Origin: Bacteroidaceae bacterium
Lineage (GTDB): Bacteria > Bacteroidota > Bacteroidia > Bacteroidales > Bacteroidaceae
Reading direction: 5' to 3'
NCBI GenBank assembly: GCA_017379075.1
Contig: JAFNXL010000033.1
Location: 1-58,024, forward strand
DNA: 58,024 nucleotides
Shown here: positions 16,271-24,292 of the stretch, one piece after another
How the letters are laid out: each line of letters begins with the position of its first letter
How positions within the stretch are numbered: the stretch's first letter is position 1
Translations under genes and position numbers: made by a program
The notes under the pieces: generated by a model
What the model was told of the DNA's origin: nothing
Seen by the model: only the letters and a program-made list of their open reading frames with translations
The model's database searches: none

Positions 16271-17242
16271 ATGGAAAAGAATCTGAGAATCGTATATATG
16301 GGCACGCCCGACTTTGCGGTGGCCCCGCTTGAGCGCCTGCTGGCCCAGGGTTATAATGTCGTGGGCGTAGTAACCATGCCCGACAAGGCCATAGGCCGCC
16401 ACCACGACGTGTTGCAATCCAGTCCAGTAAAGCAGTTTGCCGTAAGCCGCGGCATTCCGGTGCTGCAACCAGAACGCCTGCGCGACGAAGCCTTCCTTCA
16501 GCAACTCAAGGCGCTCAATGCCGACCTGCAGATTGTGGTGGCATTCCGCATGCTGCCCGAGGTGGTATGGGCCATGCCTCCATTGGGCACCTTCAACCTC
16601 CATGCCGCCCTGCTGCCGCAATACCGCGGTGCCGCCCCCATCAACTGGGCAGTAATCAACGGGGACAAGGAAACCGGCGTGACCACCTTCTTCCTGGACC
16701 ACGACATTGACACAGGCCGCATCATCCTGCAGGAACGCATCCCCATTCTGCCCGAGGACAATGCCGGCACCATCCACGACCGCATGATGGAAGTGGGCTC
16801 CGACCTTGTTGTACGCACCGTCGAGGAAATCATCGCCGGCACAGCCAAAGCCATTCCGCAAGAACAGTTTCTCACCGATGCGCCCTTGCGCCATGCACCC
16901 AAGATTTTCCGCGAGACTTGCCAAATACGCTGGAACGAACACACCGCACTCAGCGCCCACAATCTGGTACGCGGTCTCAGCCCCTACCCTGCTGCATGGA
17001 CCAATTTGGTAAATGCCCAGGGAAAGCCAGCAGCGCTGAAAGTCTACCGCACCGCACTGACGGGCAAGCGCACCGACGGCACACCGGTGGGAACCCTACA
17101 GACAGACGGCAAAACCTTTCTGCATGTAGCACTTCAAGATGAATGGCTCGCATTGGAAGAAATACAGCTTGCCGGGAAAAAGCGCATGTCCGTCACAGAC
17201 TTCCTGCGCGGCACACGCCTTGAGGGCTGCACCCTGCAGTAA
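16271..17242 (+). CDS. fmt: Methionyl-tRNA formyltransferase
   Basis: 323 residues. N-terminal Rossmann-like domain begins RIVYMGTPDFAVAPL. Catalytic residues N109 and H111 (FNLHAALLPQYRGAAPI) and D147 (DHDIDTG) match E. coli N106, H108 and D144. The C-terminal OB-like domain (about 215-320) includes RGLSPYPAAW and helps bind tRNA. The enzyme formylates initiator Met-tRNA with 10-formyl-THF. It has its own promoter and no obvious terminator; 130 bp downstream the tandem repeat array starts. Confidence 0.97.
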   Translation: MEKNLRIVYMGTPDFAVAPLERLLAQGYNVVGVVTMPDKAIGRHHDVLQSSPVKQFAVSRGIPVLQPERLRDEAFLQQLKALNADLQIVVAFRMLPEVVWAMPPLGTFNLHAALLPQYRGAAPINWAVINGDKETGVTTFFLDHDIDTGRIILQERIPILPEDNAGTIHDRMMEVGSDLVVRTVEEIIAGTAKAIPQEQFLTDAPLRHAPKIFRETCQIRWNEHTALSAHNLVRGLSPYPAAWTNLVNAQGKPAALKVYRTALTGKRTDGTPVGTLQTDGKTFLHVALQDEWLALEEIQLAGKKRMSVTDFLRGTRLEGCTLQ

Positions 17243-17373
17243 GGCCCGCCAACGGAAAAAACTTTACACAAAAAACAAGGGAGCATAACACTTAAGGGAT
17301 ATCCTCCGGAGGCCGCACCCAGACGTCTCTACCCCCTCATCACTCATGGCTAACTTTTCGGTTCCATTTTGGG

Positions 17374-17793
17374 TTGATTGGTGCCAATTGAATGAGGTCT
17401 GGCACCAGACCACGCATGAAAAACTCTTTCTCGGACAGGCCTGGAGCCGGGTGAGGCATGAAAAACATTTTTCAAGCGCAATCTCGCTCCGGACCAGAGA
17501 TGAAAAACATTTTTCAAGCATAGTCCCGCTCCAGACCAGGCATGAAAAACATTTTTCAAGCACAATCCCGCTCCGGGCCAGAGATGAAAAACGTTTTTGA
17601 AGCATAGTCCCGCTCCAGACCAGGCATGAAAAACATTTTTCAAGCACAATCCCGCTCCGGGCCAGAGATGAAAAACGTTTTTGAAGCATAGTCCCGCTCC
17701 AGACCAGGCATGAAAAAAGTTTTTCAACCTTCACCTGGCTCCAGACCTCGTTTCAAGAAGATTCCGGGGGCATGGTCCCATGCCAGACCTCGG
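17374..17793. repeat. Tandem array of 42-bp units (about ten, eight clear)
   Basis: Units start with ATGAAAAA at 17416, 17458, 17500, 17542, 17584, 17626, 17668 and 17710, exactly 42 bp apart. Decayed half-matching units flank them (17374-17415 and 17752-17793, sharing CCAGACC). Two types alternate: one ending in CCAGACCAGGC, one in GGGCCAGAG. The pair at 17542-17625 is identical to the pair at 17626-17709, a recent 84-bp duplication. Each inner unit contains an AT palindrome (GAAAAACATTTTTC or AAAAACGTTTTT). Because 42 is a multiple of three, repeat ORFs appear in several frames on both strands; I treat these as by-products. The remainder of the 911-bp gap shows only the promoter at 18033-18064. 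Confidence 0.92.
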
Positions 17794-18032
17794 CTCTGAA
17801 ATGTTATCCCACAAAACCTATGTGCAAAAACAAGAATCTGCAGAAAGATTTCCTAACAAATACGGGATGTTCTAAAAATTCTGGTTTTAACTTTAACCGA
17901 CTCTGGTGTTCTCGGGGATGCCCTTTTGAATTTACATCCACCAGATTATCTAAATGTTGAACATTTTCGCATTTCCGTTCCTCATCCCAAAATCCTTTTT
18001 CCTTGTTTTTTGACAAATACAGAGGAGTCCTT

Positions 18033-18064
18033 CTTGCACAGTTCAAAAACATTCGCTATATTTG
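18033..18064 (+). promoter_or_regulatory. Promoter of the PIG-L deacetylase gene
   Basis: -33 CTTG (18033-18036), 20-bp spacer and -7 TATATTTG (18057-18064), a full TAnnTTTG match; predicted leader about 85 nt. Confidence 0.6.
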
Positions 18065-18153
18065 TTGCGGAAAAGATGTTTGTCTAAGACAAATACGTCC
18101 TATCCGCTCTCATTAATGGGATAACACATAAATTTACTAATCAAATACACATT

Positions 18154-18912
18154 ATGGACAGACGGACAATGTTGAGTGCAACTGGCAGTGCTGCCGCGCT
18201 TACAATTCTTGGTGGAATTCCGCTGAATGCGAACGGACAAACCACAGCAACACAAGTGTCGGAAAAAGACCGGAAAAAGATTATGGTCATAGGAGCGCAC
18301 CCCGATGACGCAGAAACCTCCGTGGGTGGAACAATATGCCTGCTTACAGATGCAGGACACGAAGTGGTGAGCGTCTACCTTACCCGTGGACAGGCCGGCA
18401 TCCGCGGAAAAAGCCACGAAGAGGCTGCAGCCATCCGCGAGCAGGAGGCCAGAGCCGCCTGCGCCATCATGAACGCCAGACCGGTGTTCCTAAGTCAGGT
18501 GGATGGAAACAGCGAGGTCAACCGCGACCGCTACAACGAGATGAAGGAACTGCTGGAACGCGAGAAGCCCGACGTAGTGATTACCCACTGGCCCATTGAC
18601 GGCCACCGCGACCATGCCAACTGCGGCATCCTGGTCCTTTCCGCATGGCGACAACTTAACCGTTGCTTCGAACTATATTATTTTGAGGTGATGAGCGGCT
18701 GGCAGTCACAGATGTTCCATCCCACAGATTGGGTTGACATCACCACCACACGCGAGCGAAAATACAAGGCTTGCTATTGCCACGAAAGCCAAAAACTGAC
18801 AAACGTGATGGAAAACTGGCACGGCCCAATGGAGCGTTTCCGTGGCATTGAATGCCGCTGCAAAGCGGCCGAAGCGTTCGCCCATCACACCAAGCCGGTT
18901 TCGCTGGTCTGA
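18154..18912 (+). CDS. Exported PIG-L family N-deacetylase
   Basis: 252 residues. The N-terminus MDRRTMLSATGSAAALTILGG is a twin-arginine type signal. The LmbE/PIG-L domain starts at about residue 42 with AHPDDAE (48-54), supplying zinc ligands H49 and D52, and HRDH (151-154) supplies H154. Members hydrolyse the N-acetyl group of GlcNAc-containing lipids, thiols or glycans; export suggests action on an envelope or dietary glycan in the periplasm. It is a single gene with promoter and terminator, set between two tandem repeat arrays of unrelated sequence. Confidence 0.88.
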   Translation: MDRRTMLSATGSAAALTILGGIPLNANGQTTATQVSEKDRKKIMVIGAHPDDAETSVGGTICLLTDAGHEVVSVYLTRGQAGIRGKSHEEAAAIREQEARAACAIMNARPVFLSQVDGNSEVNRDRYNEMKELLEREKPDVVITHWPIDGHRDHANCGILVLSAWRQLNRCFELYYFEVMSGWQSQMFHPTDWVDITTTRERKYKACYCHESQKLTNVMENWHGPMERFRGIECRCKAAEAFAHHTKPVSLV

Positions 18913-19014
18913 TGGCAAGACACTTCTTTACGGAGTGCCATCAGCGCAATAGGCCAGGATGTTTCCTTCTTCAACTTACAATAGCAACACGAGATATTTT
19001 TTGGAACATCCCTA

Positions 19015-19059
19015 AAAAAGAGCGACAGGATTTTTCGCAATTCTGCGCTCTTTTTCTTA
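19015..19059 (+). terminator. Terminator of the PIG-L gene
   Basis: AAAAAGAGCG (19015-19024) pairs with CGCTCTTTTT (19046-19055), followed by CTTA; stem 10 bp, 21-nt loop. Confidence 0.75.
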
Positions 19060-19105
19060 TTGGGGTATTTGCCTTTGGCGGATCTTGAAACACATTTCCA
19101 TGTGT

Positions 19106-19230
19106 CGGAAATGCAAATCAGGGGTCTAAAACCCATTTCCGACGTTTCGAAAATGTGCTCCCAAGTTGGGAGGGGACTTCCGACATTCCGAAAATGCGTT
19201 CCCAAGTTGGAAGGAGACTTCCGACGCTCC
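19106..19230. repeat. Three-unit tandem repeat, 41-42 bp period
   Basis: Units begin CGGAAATG at 19106 and CGAAAATG at 19148 and 19189. The last two are close copies (each has CCCAAGTTGG and GACTTCCGAC). The first is only related at its ends, CGGAAATG...CATTTCCG, which form an inverted repeat (19106-19113 with 19134-19141). The second holds the palindrome CTCCCAAGTTGGGAG (19158-19172). Apart from this array and the terminator, the 326-bp gap between the PIG-L and chromate-transporter genes holds nothing recognisable. Confidence 0.8.
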
Positions 19231-19238
19231 AGGATTGG

Positions 19239-19817
19239 TTACAGCAACAATAGGCCAGAAAGTCCGCAAAGCACAAGCAGCAGTATGGGATTCATCTTGT
19301 AAACCTGCTGTCCGATAAAGGCAAACAGGAACAGCCCCACACTGATAAAGAACTGCCAGGGGTTTTGTCCGGGCGTGCTGAAGTTCTCGGCATTCATCAG
19401 CAGCAATGAAGCGGCAGCCAATAGGCCAATCACCGCAGGACGAAGTCCCATGAACGTTTGCTCCACGACTGGATGATTCTTGTATTTCATGAAAAAGCGG
19501 CTGATGGCAAGCATCAGGATCAGACTGGGCAACACCACGGCAAAGGTGGCGATGAGGCTTCCCAACGCGCCCCAGACAGGGGCGTAGCCGGCATTGGTCA
19601 GACTGGTGTATCCCACGTATGTGGCACTGTTGATTCCAATGGGGCCGGGCGTGCTTTGGCTGATGGCCACAATGTCTGTGAACTCGCCGTTTGTCATCCA
19701 ATGGTGACGGCCCACAACCTCGCCCTGTATCATGGAAATCATGGCATAGCCGCCCCCGAAACCGAACAGGCCAATCTGGAAGAATGTCCAAAATAGTTTT
19801 AGATAAAGTAATATCAT
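19239..19817 (-). CDS. chrA: Chromate transporter family protein (ChrA half), second of pair
   Basis: 192 residues, one ChrA-type domain with about six hydrophobic segments. The family signature at the N-terminus (FFQIGLFGFGGGYAMISMIQ) and TPGPIGINSATYVGY match the CHR family, in which short proteins work as pairs. The substrate may be chromate or another oxyanion such as sulfate; only the family is certain. It starts 4 bp after the stop of the partner gene, so both are translated from one mRNA. No regulator is next to it. Confidence 0.88.
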   Translation of the reverse strand: MILLYLKLFWTFFQIGLFGFGGGYAMISMIQGEVVGRHHWMTNGEFTDIVAISQSTPGPIGINSATYVGYTSLTNAGYAPVWGALGSLIATFAVVLPSLILMLAISRFFMKYKNHPVVEQTFMGLRPAVIGLLAAASLLLMNAENFSTPGQNPWQFFISVGLFLFAFIGQQVYKMNPILLLVLCGLSGLLLL

Positions 19818-19821
19818 GTGC

Positions 19822-20349
19822 TTATTCTTTTATGAACTGGCCATAGGCATAGCCGGCAAGACCGGCAATCAGAATTACGTAAATGGGGCTGACGCCGAAC
19901 ATCCAGATGGCCACGGCCGATACCATAGGGATCCAAATGGTTCTCAAAGTGATTTTTGCCCTTACGCCCATGCGGAAAACCGGAGCGGCAATCAACGCCA
20001 CCACGGCAGGGCGCAATCCGCGGAAGAAGCGGTCCACATACTCATTCTCGCGAAACTGTTGGAAAAACAGCGCAATGGCAAGGATGATGATGAACGAAGG
20101 CAACGACGTGGCCAAAGCGCCCACCACAGCACCAGCAGTCCCTTTGATCCTGTAACCAATGAAGATGCTGATGTTTACGGCAAAAACTCCCGGACAACTT
20201 TGGGCTATTGCAATCAGATCGAGCAACATCTCGCGGTCAATCCATTTCTTTTCGTCCACCACCTTGGTTTCAATCAGAGGTATCATGGCATAGCCGCCTC
20301 CGAATGTGAACAGGCCGATATGAAAGAATGTTTTAAATAATTCCCACAT
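19822..20349 (-). CDS. chrA: Chromate transporter family protein (ChrA half), first of pair
   Basis: 175 residues from ATG 20349; longer in-frame starts run into the hairpin at 20365-20393 and are unlikely. Signature FFHIGLFTFGGGYAMIPLIE and CPGVFAVNISIFIGYR, with five or six membrane spans. It is clearly paralogous to the next gene. The two together make one full-length ChrA equivalent in the inner membrane. Located 76 bp after purL on the same strand. Confidence 0.88.
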   Translation of the reverse strand: MWELFKTFFHIGLFTFGGGYAMIPLIETKVVDEKKWIDREMLLDLIAIAQSCPGVFAVNISIFIGYRIKGTAGAVVGALATSLPSFIIILAIALFFQQFRENEYVDRFFRGLRPAVVALIAAPVFRMGVRAKITLRTIWIPMVSAVAIWMFGVSPIYVILIAGLAGYAYGQFIKE

Positions 20350-20364
20350 TATATAATATAATAT

Positions 20365-20397
20365 GGAGCCGGGACACAAAGCATCCCGACTCCTTTT
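20365..20397. other. Hairpin between purL and the chrA pair
   Basis: GGAGCCGGGA (20365-20374) pairs with TCCCGACTCC (20384-20393), one mismatch. The T run (TTTT) follows it on the + strand, whereas both flanking genes are on -. It may be the purL terminator or a leader structure of chrA; direction is unclear. Confidence 0.45.
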
Positions 20398-20425
20398 AGT
20401 TAATCCGGTCAATCAACGGAGATTG

Positions 20426-23400
20426 TCATTTTGTTTTCTCTTGAATCCAGTTATATGCATTCACAAAGGCTTCAATCCAAGGAGTTACCTGATCCTGGCA
20501 CTTGCGCTCTACGGGATAGAAACCACACTGCCAGGGGAAGAATGCACGCTCAAGGTGAGGCATCATGGCCAAATGGCGGCCATCGGCGGTGCAGATACCG
20601 GCGGTGCAGAAATCGCTGCCGTTGGGATTGGCGGGATAGCCTTCGTAAGAATACTTCAGCACCACGTTGTAGTCGTCCTCGCTTCCGGGCAACTGGAACT
20701 TGCCTTCGCCGTGAGCCACCCAAATACCCAGACGGCTTCCGCTGAGACTTCCCATCAGCACGCTGCGGTTGGTCTGTACGGTTACGCCCACAAAGTTGGA
20801 CTCAAACTTATGAGAATCGTTATGCAGCATCTTGGCCTTTCCGCAGTTGTTGTCGGCAACCTTGCCTACAAGTCCGAGTTCCACCATCAGCTGGCATCCG
20901 TTACATACACCCAATGAAAGTGTGTCGGGGCGGGCATAGAAACGGTCAAGGGCTTCCTTGGCCTTGTCATTGTAAAGGAACGCTCCGGCCCAACCCTTGG
21001 CACTGCCCAATACGTCGCTATTGGAGAATCCGCCACAGAAGACAATAAAATTGATGTCGTCGAGCGTTTCTCGGCCAGTGATAAGGTCGGTCATCATTAC
21101 GTCCTTCACATCGAATCCGGCCAGATACAGCATATAAGCCATTTCACGTTCGCCATTGGTTCCCTTTTCGCGGATGATGGCTGCACGCACACCACTCTTT
21201 TCGCGGCGGTCGGGATTCAGACCATACTGGGCAAGCTTACCGGTAAAGTCGGGCAGCATGTTCCATTCCAGGGGCTGTTCCTTATAGTTGGTAAAGCGCT
21301 CCTTGGCCTTGCCATTAAAGCTCTGTTGCTTGTCAAGCAGATAGCTGGTGCTGTACCATACATCGCGCAGGTAGTCGATACCCAACTGGTATTCTGTGCC
21401 TTCCTTTTCAATAAGGATGTGGCGTTCCTCGCAAGGCTGTCCCAACTTGATGTAGCTTACGCCAGCCTCATCGAGCAGTTTCTTCACTTCACTCTTCTTC
21501 TTGTCATCCACCTGGATTACAACACCGGGATTCTCGGCAAAAAGAATCTTGACAATATCGTCGCACTTCACCTTATCCAAACAGATTTCCAAACCGCCTT
21601 CGGTATTTGCAAAAGTCATTTCCAGCAATGTGGTAACCAGACCACCGGCGCTGATATCGTGTCCAGCCAGTACCAGTCCTTTCTGGATAAGTTCCTGCAC
21701 GGCGTTGAATGCTGTACGGAAATAATCGCTGTCCTTGACGGTGGGCACATCATCACCAATCTTGTTCAAACTCTGAGCGAAAGCAGATCCGCCCAAACGA
21801 AGCTCGTCAAAACTGAAATCAATATGATAAAGTGTAGAAGGAGTATTCTGGATAACAGGAGAAACAACCTTCTTGATGTCGCTTACCTGTCCGCCACTGG
21901 TCACAATCACAGTTCCCGGAGAGATGACTTTCTCGCCATTGGGGTATTTCTGTGTCATACTCAAAGAGTCCTTTCCAGTGGGCACATTTATCTTCAGTTC
22001 GCAGCAGAAATTGCTCAATGCCTCAACTGCCTGGTAGAGGCGGGCATCCTCGCCTTCCTGGGCGCGGCAAGGCCACATCCAGTTGGCAGAAAGGCTTACG
22101 CTGTCCAATCCGTCTTCCAGAGGAGCCCAAACAATATTCGTCAGTGATTCGGCCACGCTGAGCACAGAACCGGCAGCAGGATTGGCCAATGCGGCCTGAG
22201 GAGCATGTCCGAGTGCGGTAGCGATACCCTTCTCTCCACGATAATCCAGGGCTACCACACCACAGTCGCTCAAAGGCAACTGCAATTCGCCCTGACACTG
22301 CTGGCGGGCCACCTTGCCGGTTACGGAACGGTCTACCTTGTTGGTGAGCCAATCCTTACAAGCGACAGCCTCCAGTTGCAGGACACGAGCCACCTTCTCG
22401 CTCAAGTTATTCTGATCATACTCCACATCAGCGTAATGGCGCTCTACGGTGTTGTCGCGCATAATGGTCTTGGGGCTGTGTCCGAACATCTGGCTTACTT
22501 CCAGGTCGAAGGGACGCACGCCATCAGCCTGCTGGAAAGCGAAGTGGGCATCGCCAGTGGTTTCGCCCACCACATATAACGGAGCCCTTTCACGTTCGGC
22601 AATCTCACGCACATGGTCAATATGCTTTTCATCAATGAGCAGTCCCATACGTTCCTGGCTTTCATTGGCAATGATTTCCTTTGCAGAAAGAGTTGAGTCT
22701 CCAATAGGAAGCTTGTCCATTTCAATGAGTCCACCACATTCTTCCACCAGCTCGCTCAAACAGTTTACGTGTCCGGCGCTTCCGTGGTCGTGGATGCTGA
22801 CAACGGGATTGACTTCCTCTTCGCACAAAGCACGGATAAGGTTATTGGCACGCTTCTGCATTTCGGGATTGGCACGCTGAACGGCATTCAGCTCGATACC
22901 GCAGCTGTAGCGTCCGGTTTCCACGCTGGAAACACTGCCACCGCCCAAGCCGATGCGATAGTTGTCTCCACCAACCATCACAACCTTGTTTCCCTTCTGG
23001 GGAGTGCCCTTCAAGCAGTCGCGCTTGGTTCCATATCCCACACCACCGGCCAGCATGATGACCTTGTCGTAGGCATATTCCTGGGCCTCGCCCTCTTCCT
23101 TGTGTTCAAAAGTGAGGACAGAACCGCAAATCAGGGGCTGGCCAAACTTGTTTCCAAAGTCGGAAGCTCCGTTGCTGGCCTTGATCAAAATCTGTTCAGG
23201 GGTCTGGTACAGCCATTTTCTAACGGGAAGAATCTGTTCCCATTCGCGTCCTTCCTCGGTACGGGGATAGCTGGTCATGTACACCGCAGTTCCAGCAATG
23301 GGCCATGAGCCGACACCACCGCCCATACGGTCGCGGATTTCGCCACCGGTTCCCGTACTTGCTCCATTGAAGGGCTCTACGGTTGTGGGGAAATTGTGTG

Positions 23401-24145
23401 TCTCGGCCTTGATGCTGATTACGCTTTCAATATCGCGGATAATGAAATAGTCGCTTGTGCTGTGGTCGGCGGGAGCAAACTGCTCAACTACGGGACCTTC
23501 TGCAAAAGCCACATTGTCCTTGTAAGCCGAAATGATCTTGTGCGGATTCTCCTGAGTGGTCTTCTTGATCATCTGGAAGAGGCTGCTTTCCTTCTCTTCT
23601 CCGTCAATGATGAATGTTCCGCCGAAAATCTTGTGGCGGCAATGCTCGCTGTTGATCTGTGCGAAACCGAAGACCTCGCTATCAGTGAGTTTTCTGCCCA
23701 GTTGATCTTCCACGTTGTGCAGATAGGCAATTTCTTCGGGGCTCAATGCCAAGCCTTCCTGCTCATTGTATTCTTCCAGGTTCTCGATACTCTTGATGGG
23801 GTCAGGAGTGATGTTGTTGGTAAATATCTCCTGGTCCAGACCTTTATAGAGGCGTTGGAGCATGGGGTCATACTCTGCATCGGCATCCTTTACTGGATAA
23901 TATTCTTCAATTCTGGAAATGCCCTGCAACGCCATGTTCTGCGTAATTTCCACTGCATTGGTGCTCCAAGGTGTTATCATTTCTTTGCGAGGACCAATGA
24001 AGTAGCCTTCCATGGTTGTCTGATTCACTACGGTGGCTTCTCCATAGAGCCAACACAATTTTTCGTTTTCTTCACTCGTTAGCACATGATCGCTCAAAGT
24101 GGCGATAATGGTTTGCTGAGGTGTCTTAAAGAAAGTTATAGCCAT
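20426..24145 (-). CDS. purL: Phosphoribosylformylglycinamidine synthase (large, single-chain)
   Basis: 1239 residues from ATG 24145. This is the long PurL with the glutaminase fused at the C-terminus. The FGAM synthase part has GVGYGTKRDCLKGTPQKG-like loops, SIHDHGSAGH and SCGIELNAVQRANPEMQKR. The last 270 residues are a class I GATase with FCGGFSNSDVLGSAKGWAG and the nucleophile in GVCNGCQL, and His/Glu near the end (PHLERAFFPWQ). It catalyses the fourth step of purine synthesis: FGAR + Gln + ATP to FGAM. Own promoter; ATG at 24145 is chosen because longer frames cross the promoter and the upstream terminator. Confidence 0.97.
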   Translation of the reverse strand: MAITFFKTPQQTIIATLSDHVLTSEENEKLCWLYGEATVVNQTTMEGYFIGPRKEMITPWSTNAVEITQNMALQGISRIEEYYPVKDADAEYDPMLQRLYKGLDQEIFTNNITPDPIKSIENLEEYNEQEGLALSPEEIAYLHNVEDQLGRKLTDSEVFGFAQINSEHCRHKIFGGTFIIDGEEKESSLFQMIKKTTQENPHKIISAYKDNVAFAEGPVVEQFAPADHSTSDYFIIRDIESVISIKAETHNFPTTVEPFNGASTGTGGEIRDRMGGGVGSWPIAGTAVYMTSYPRTEEGREWEQILPVRKWLYQTPEQILIKASNGASDFGNKFGQPLICGSVLTFEHKEEGEAQEYAYDKVIMLAGGVGYGTKRDCLKGTPQKGNKVVMVGGDNYRIGLGGGSVSSVETGRYSCGIELNAVQRANPEMQKRANNLIRALCEEEVNPVVSIHDHGSAGHVNCLSELVEECGGLIEMDKLPIGDSTLSAKEIIANESQERMGLLIDEKHIDHVREIAERERAPLYVVGETTGDAHFAFQQADGVRPFDLEVSQMFGHSPKTIMRDNTVERHYADVEYDQNNLSEKVARVLQLEAVACKDWLTNKVDRSVTGKVARQQCQGELQLPLSDCGVVALDYRGEKGIATALGHAPQAALANPAAGSVLSVAESLTNIVWAPLEDGLDSVSLSANWMWPCRAQEGEDARLYQAVEALSNFCCELKINVPTGKDSLSMTQKYPNGEKVISPGTVIVTSGGQVSDIKKVVSPVIQNTPSTLYHIDFSFDELRLGGSAFAQSLNKIGDDVPTVKDSDYFRTAFNAVQELIQKGLVLAGHDISAGGLVTTLLEMTFANTEGGLEICLDKVKCDDIVKILFAENPGVVIQVDDKKKSEVKKLLDEAGVSYIKLGQPCEERHILIEKEGTEYQLGIDYLRDVWYSTSYLLDKQQSFNGKAKERFTNYKEQPLEWNMLPDFTGKLAQYGLNPDRREKSGVRAAIIREKGTNGEREMAYMLYLAGFDVKDVMMTDLITGRETLDDINFIVFCGGFSNSDVLGSAKGWAGAFLYNDKAKEALDRFYARPDTLSLGVCNGCQLMVELGLVGKVADNNCGKAKMLHNDSHKFESNFVGVTVQTNRSVLMGSLSGSRLGIWVAHGEGKFQLPGSEDDYNVVLKYSYEGYPANPNGSDFCTAGICTADGRHLAMMPHLERAFFPWQCGFYPVERKCQDQVTPWIEAFVNAYNWIQEKTK

Positions 24146-24178
24146 AATTTGCTTGATTATGTGATTTATTGTTGCATG

Positions 24179-24186
24179 CAAAGTTA
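24179..24186 (-). promoter_or_regulatory. purL promoter -7 box
   Basis: TAACTTTG on the minus strand, exact TAnnTTTG. The -33 region falls inside the terminator stem of the upstream gene. No purine riboswitch is apparent in the leader, which is only about 27 nt. Confidence 0.6.
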
Positions 24187-24220
24187 CAAAAAAGCCTCGG
24201 GATAACATGTATCCGAGGCT
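24187..24220 (-). terminator. Terminator of the DUF5723 gene
   Basis: On the minus strand AGCCTCGGATA (24210-24220) pairs with the segment 24193-24204 with one bulged base, followed by six T. Confidence 0.85.
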
Positions 24221-24247
24221 GTAAATTTTAAGTAACAAGAATTTTTT

Positions 24248-24283
24248 TCTCCCGAGGGAATATTTTTTCCCTCCCGAGGAAAG
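24248..24283. repeat. Double repeat with 22-bp period, copy B
   Basis: CTCCCGAGG occurs at 24249 and 24271, 22 bp apart, with TATTTTTTCC between, closely matching copy A at 4538-4576. It lies directly after the DUF5723 stop and before the terminator. Confidence 0.8.
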
Positions 24284-24292
24284 TTTCTTGGC

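Noticed and set aside
17264-17734. 156-residue Cys/Ser/Phe repeat protein on the minus strand over the tandem array (and similar frames on both strands)
   Set aside because: The 42-bp period is divisible by three, so any stop-free frame yields a repeat protein. No promoter, signal or conserved ends; all three frames look equally possible.
17416-17751. CRISPR array
   Set aside because: The units touch each other with no unique spacers, and there are no cas genes in the window.
18885-19205. 106-residue minus-strand ORF over the second repeat array
   Set aside because: Overlaps the PIG-L terminator and the repeats; no family or start context.
20350-20425. Riboswitch upstream of the chrA pair
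   Set aside because: Only one simple hairpin is visible; no multi-stem aptamer, and direction of its T run does not fit.
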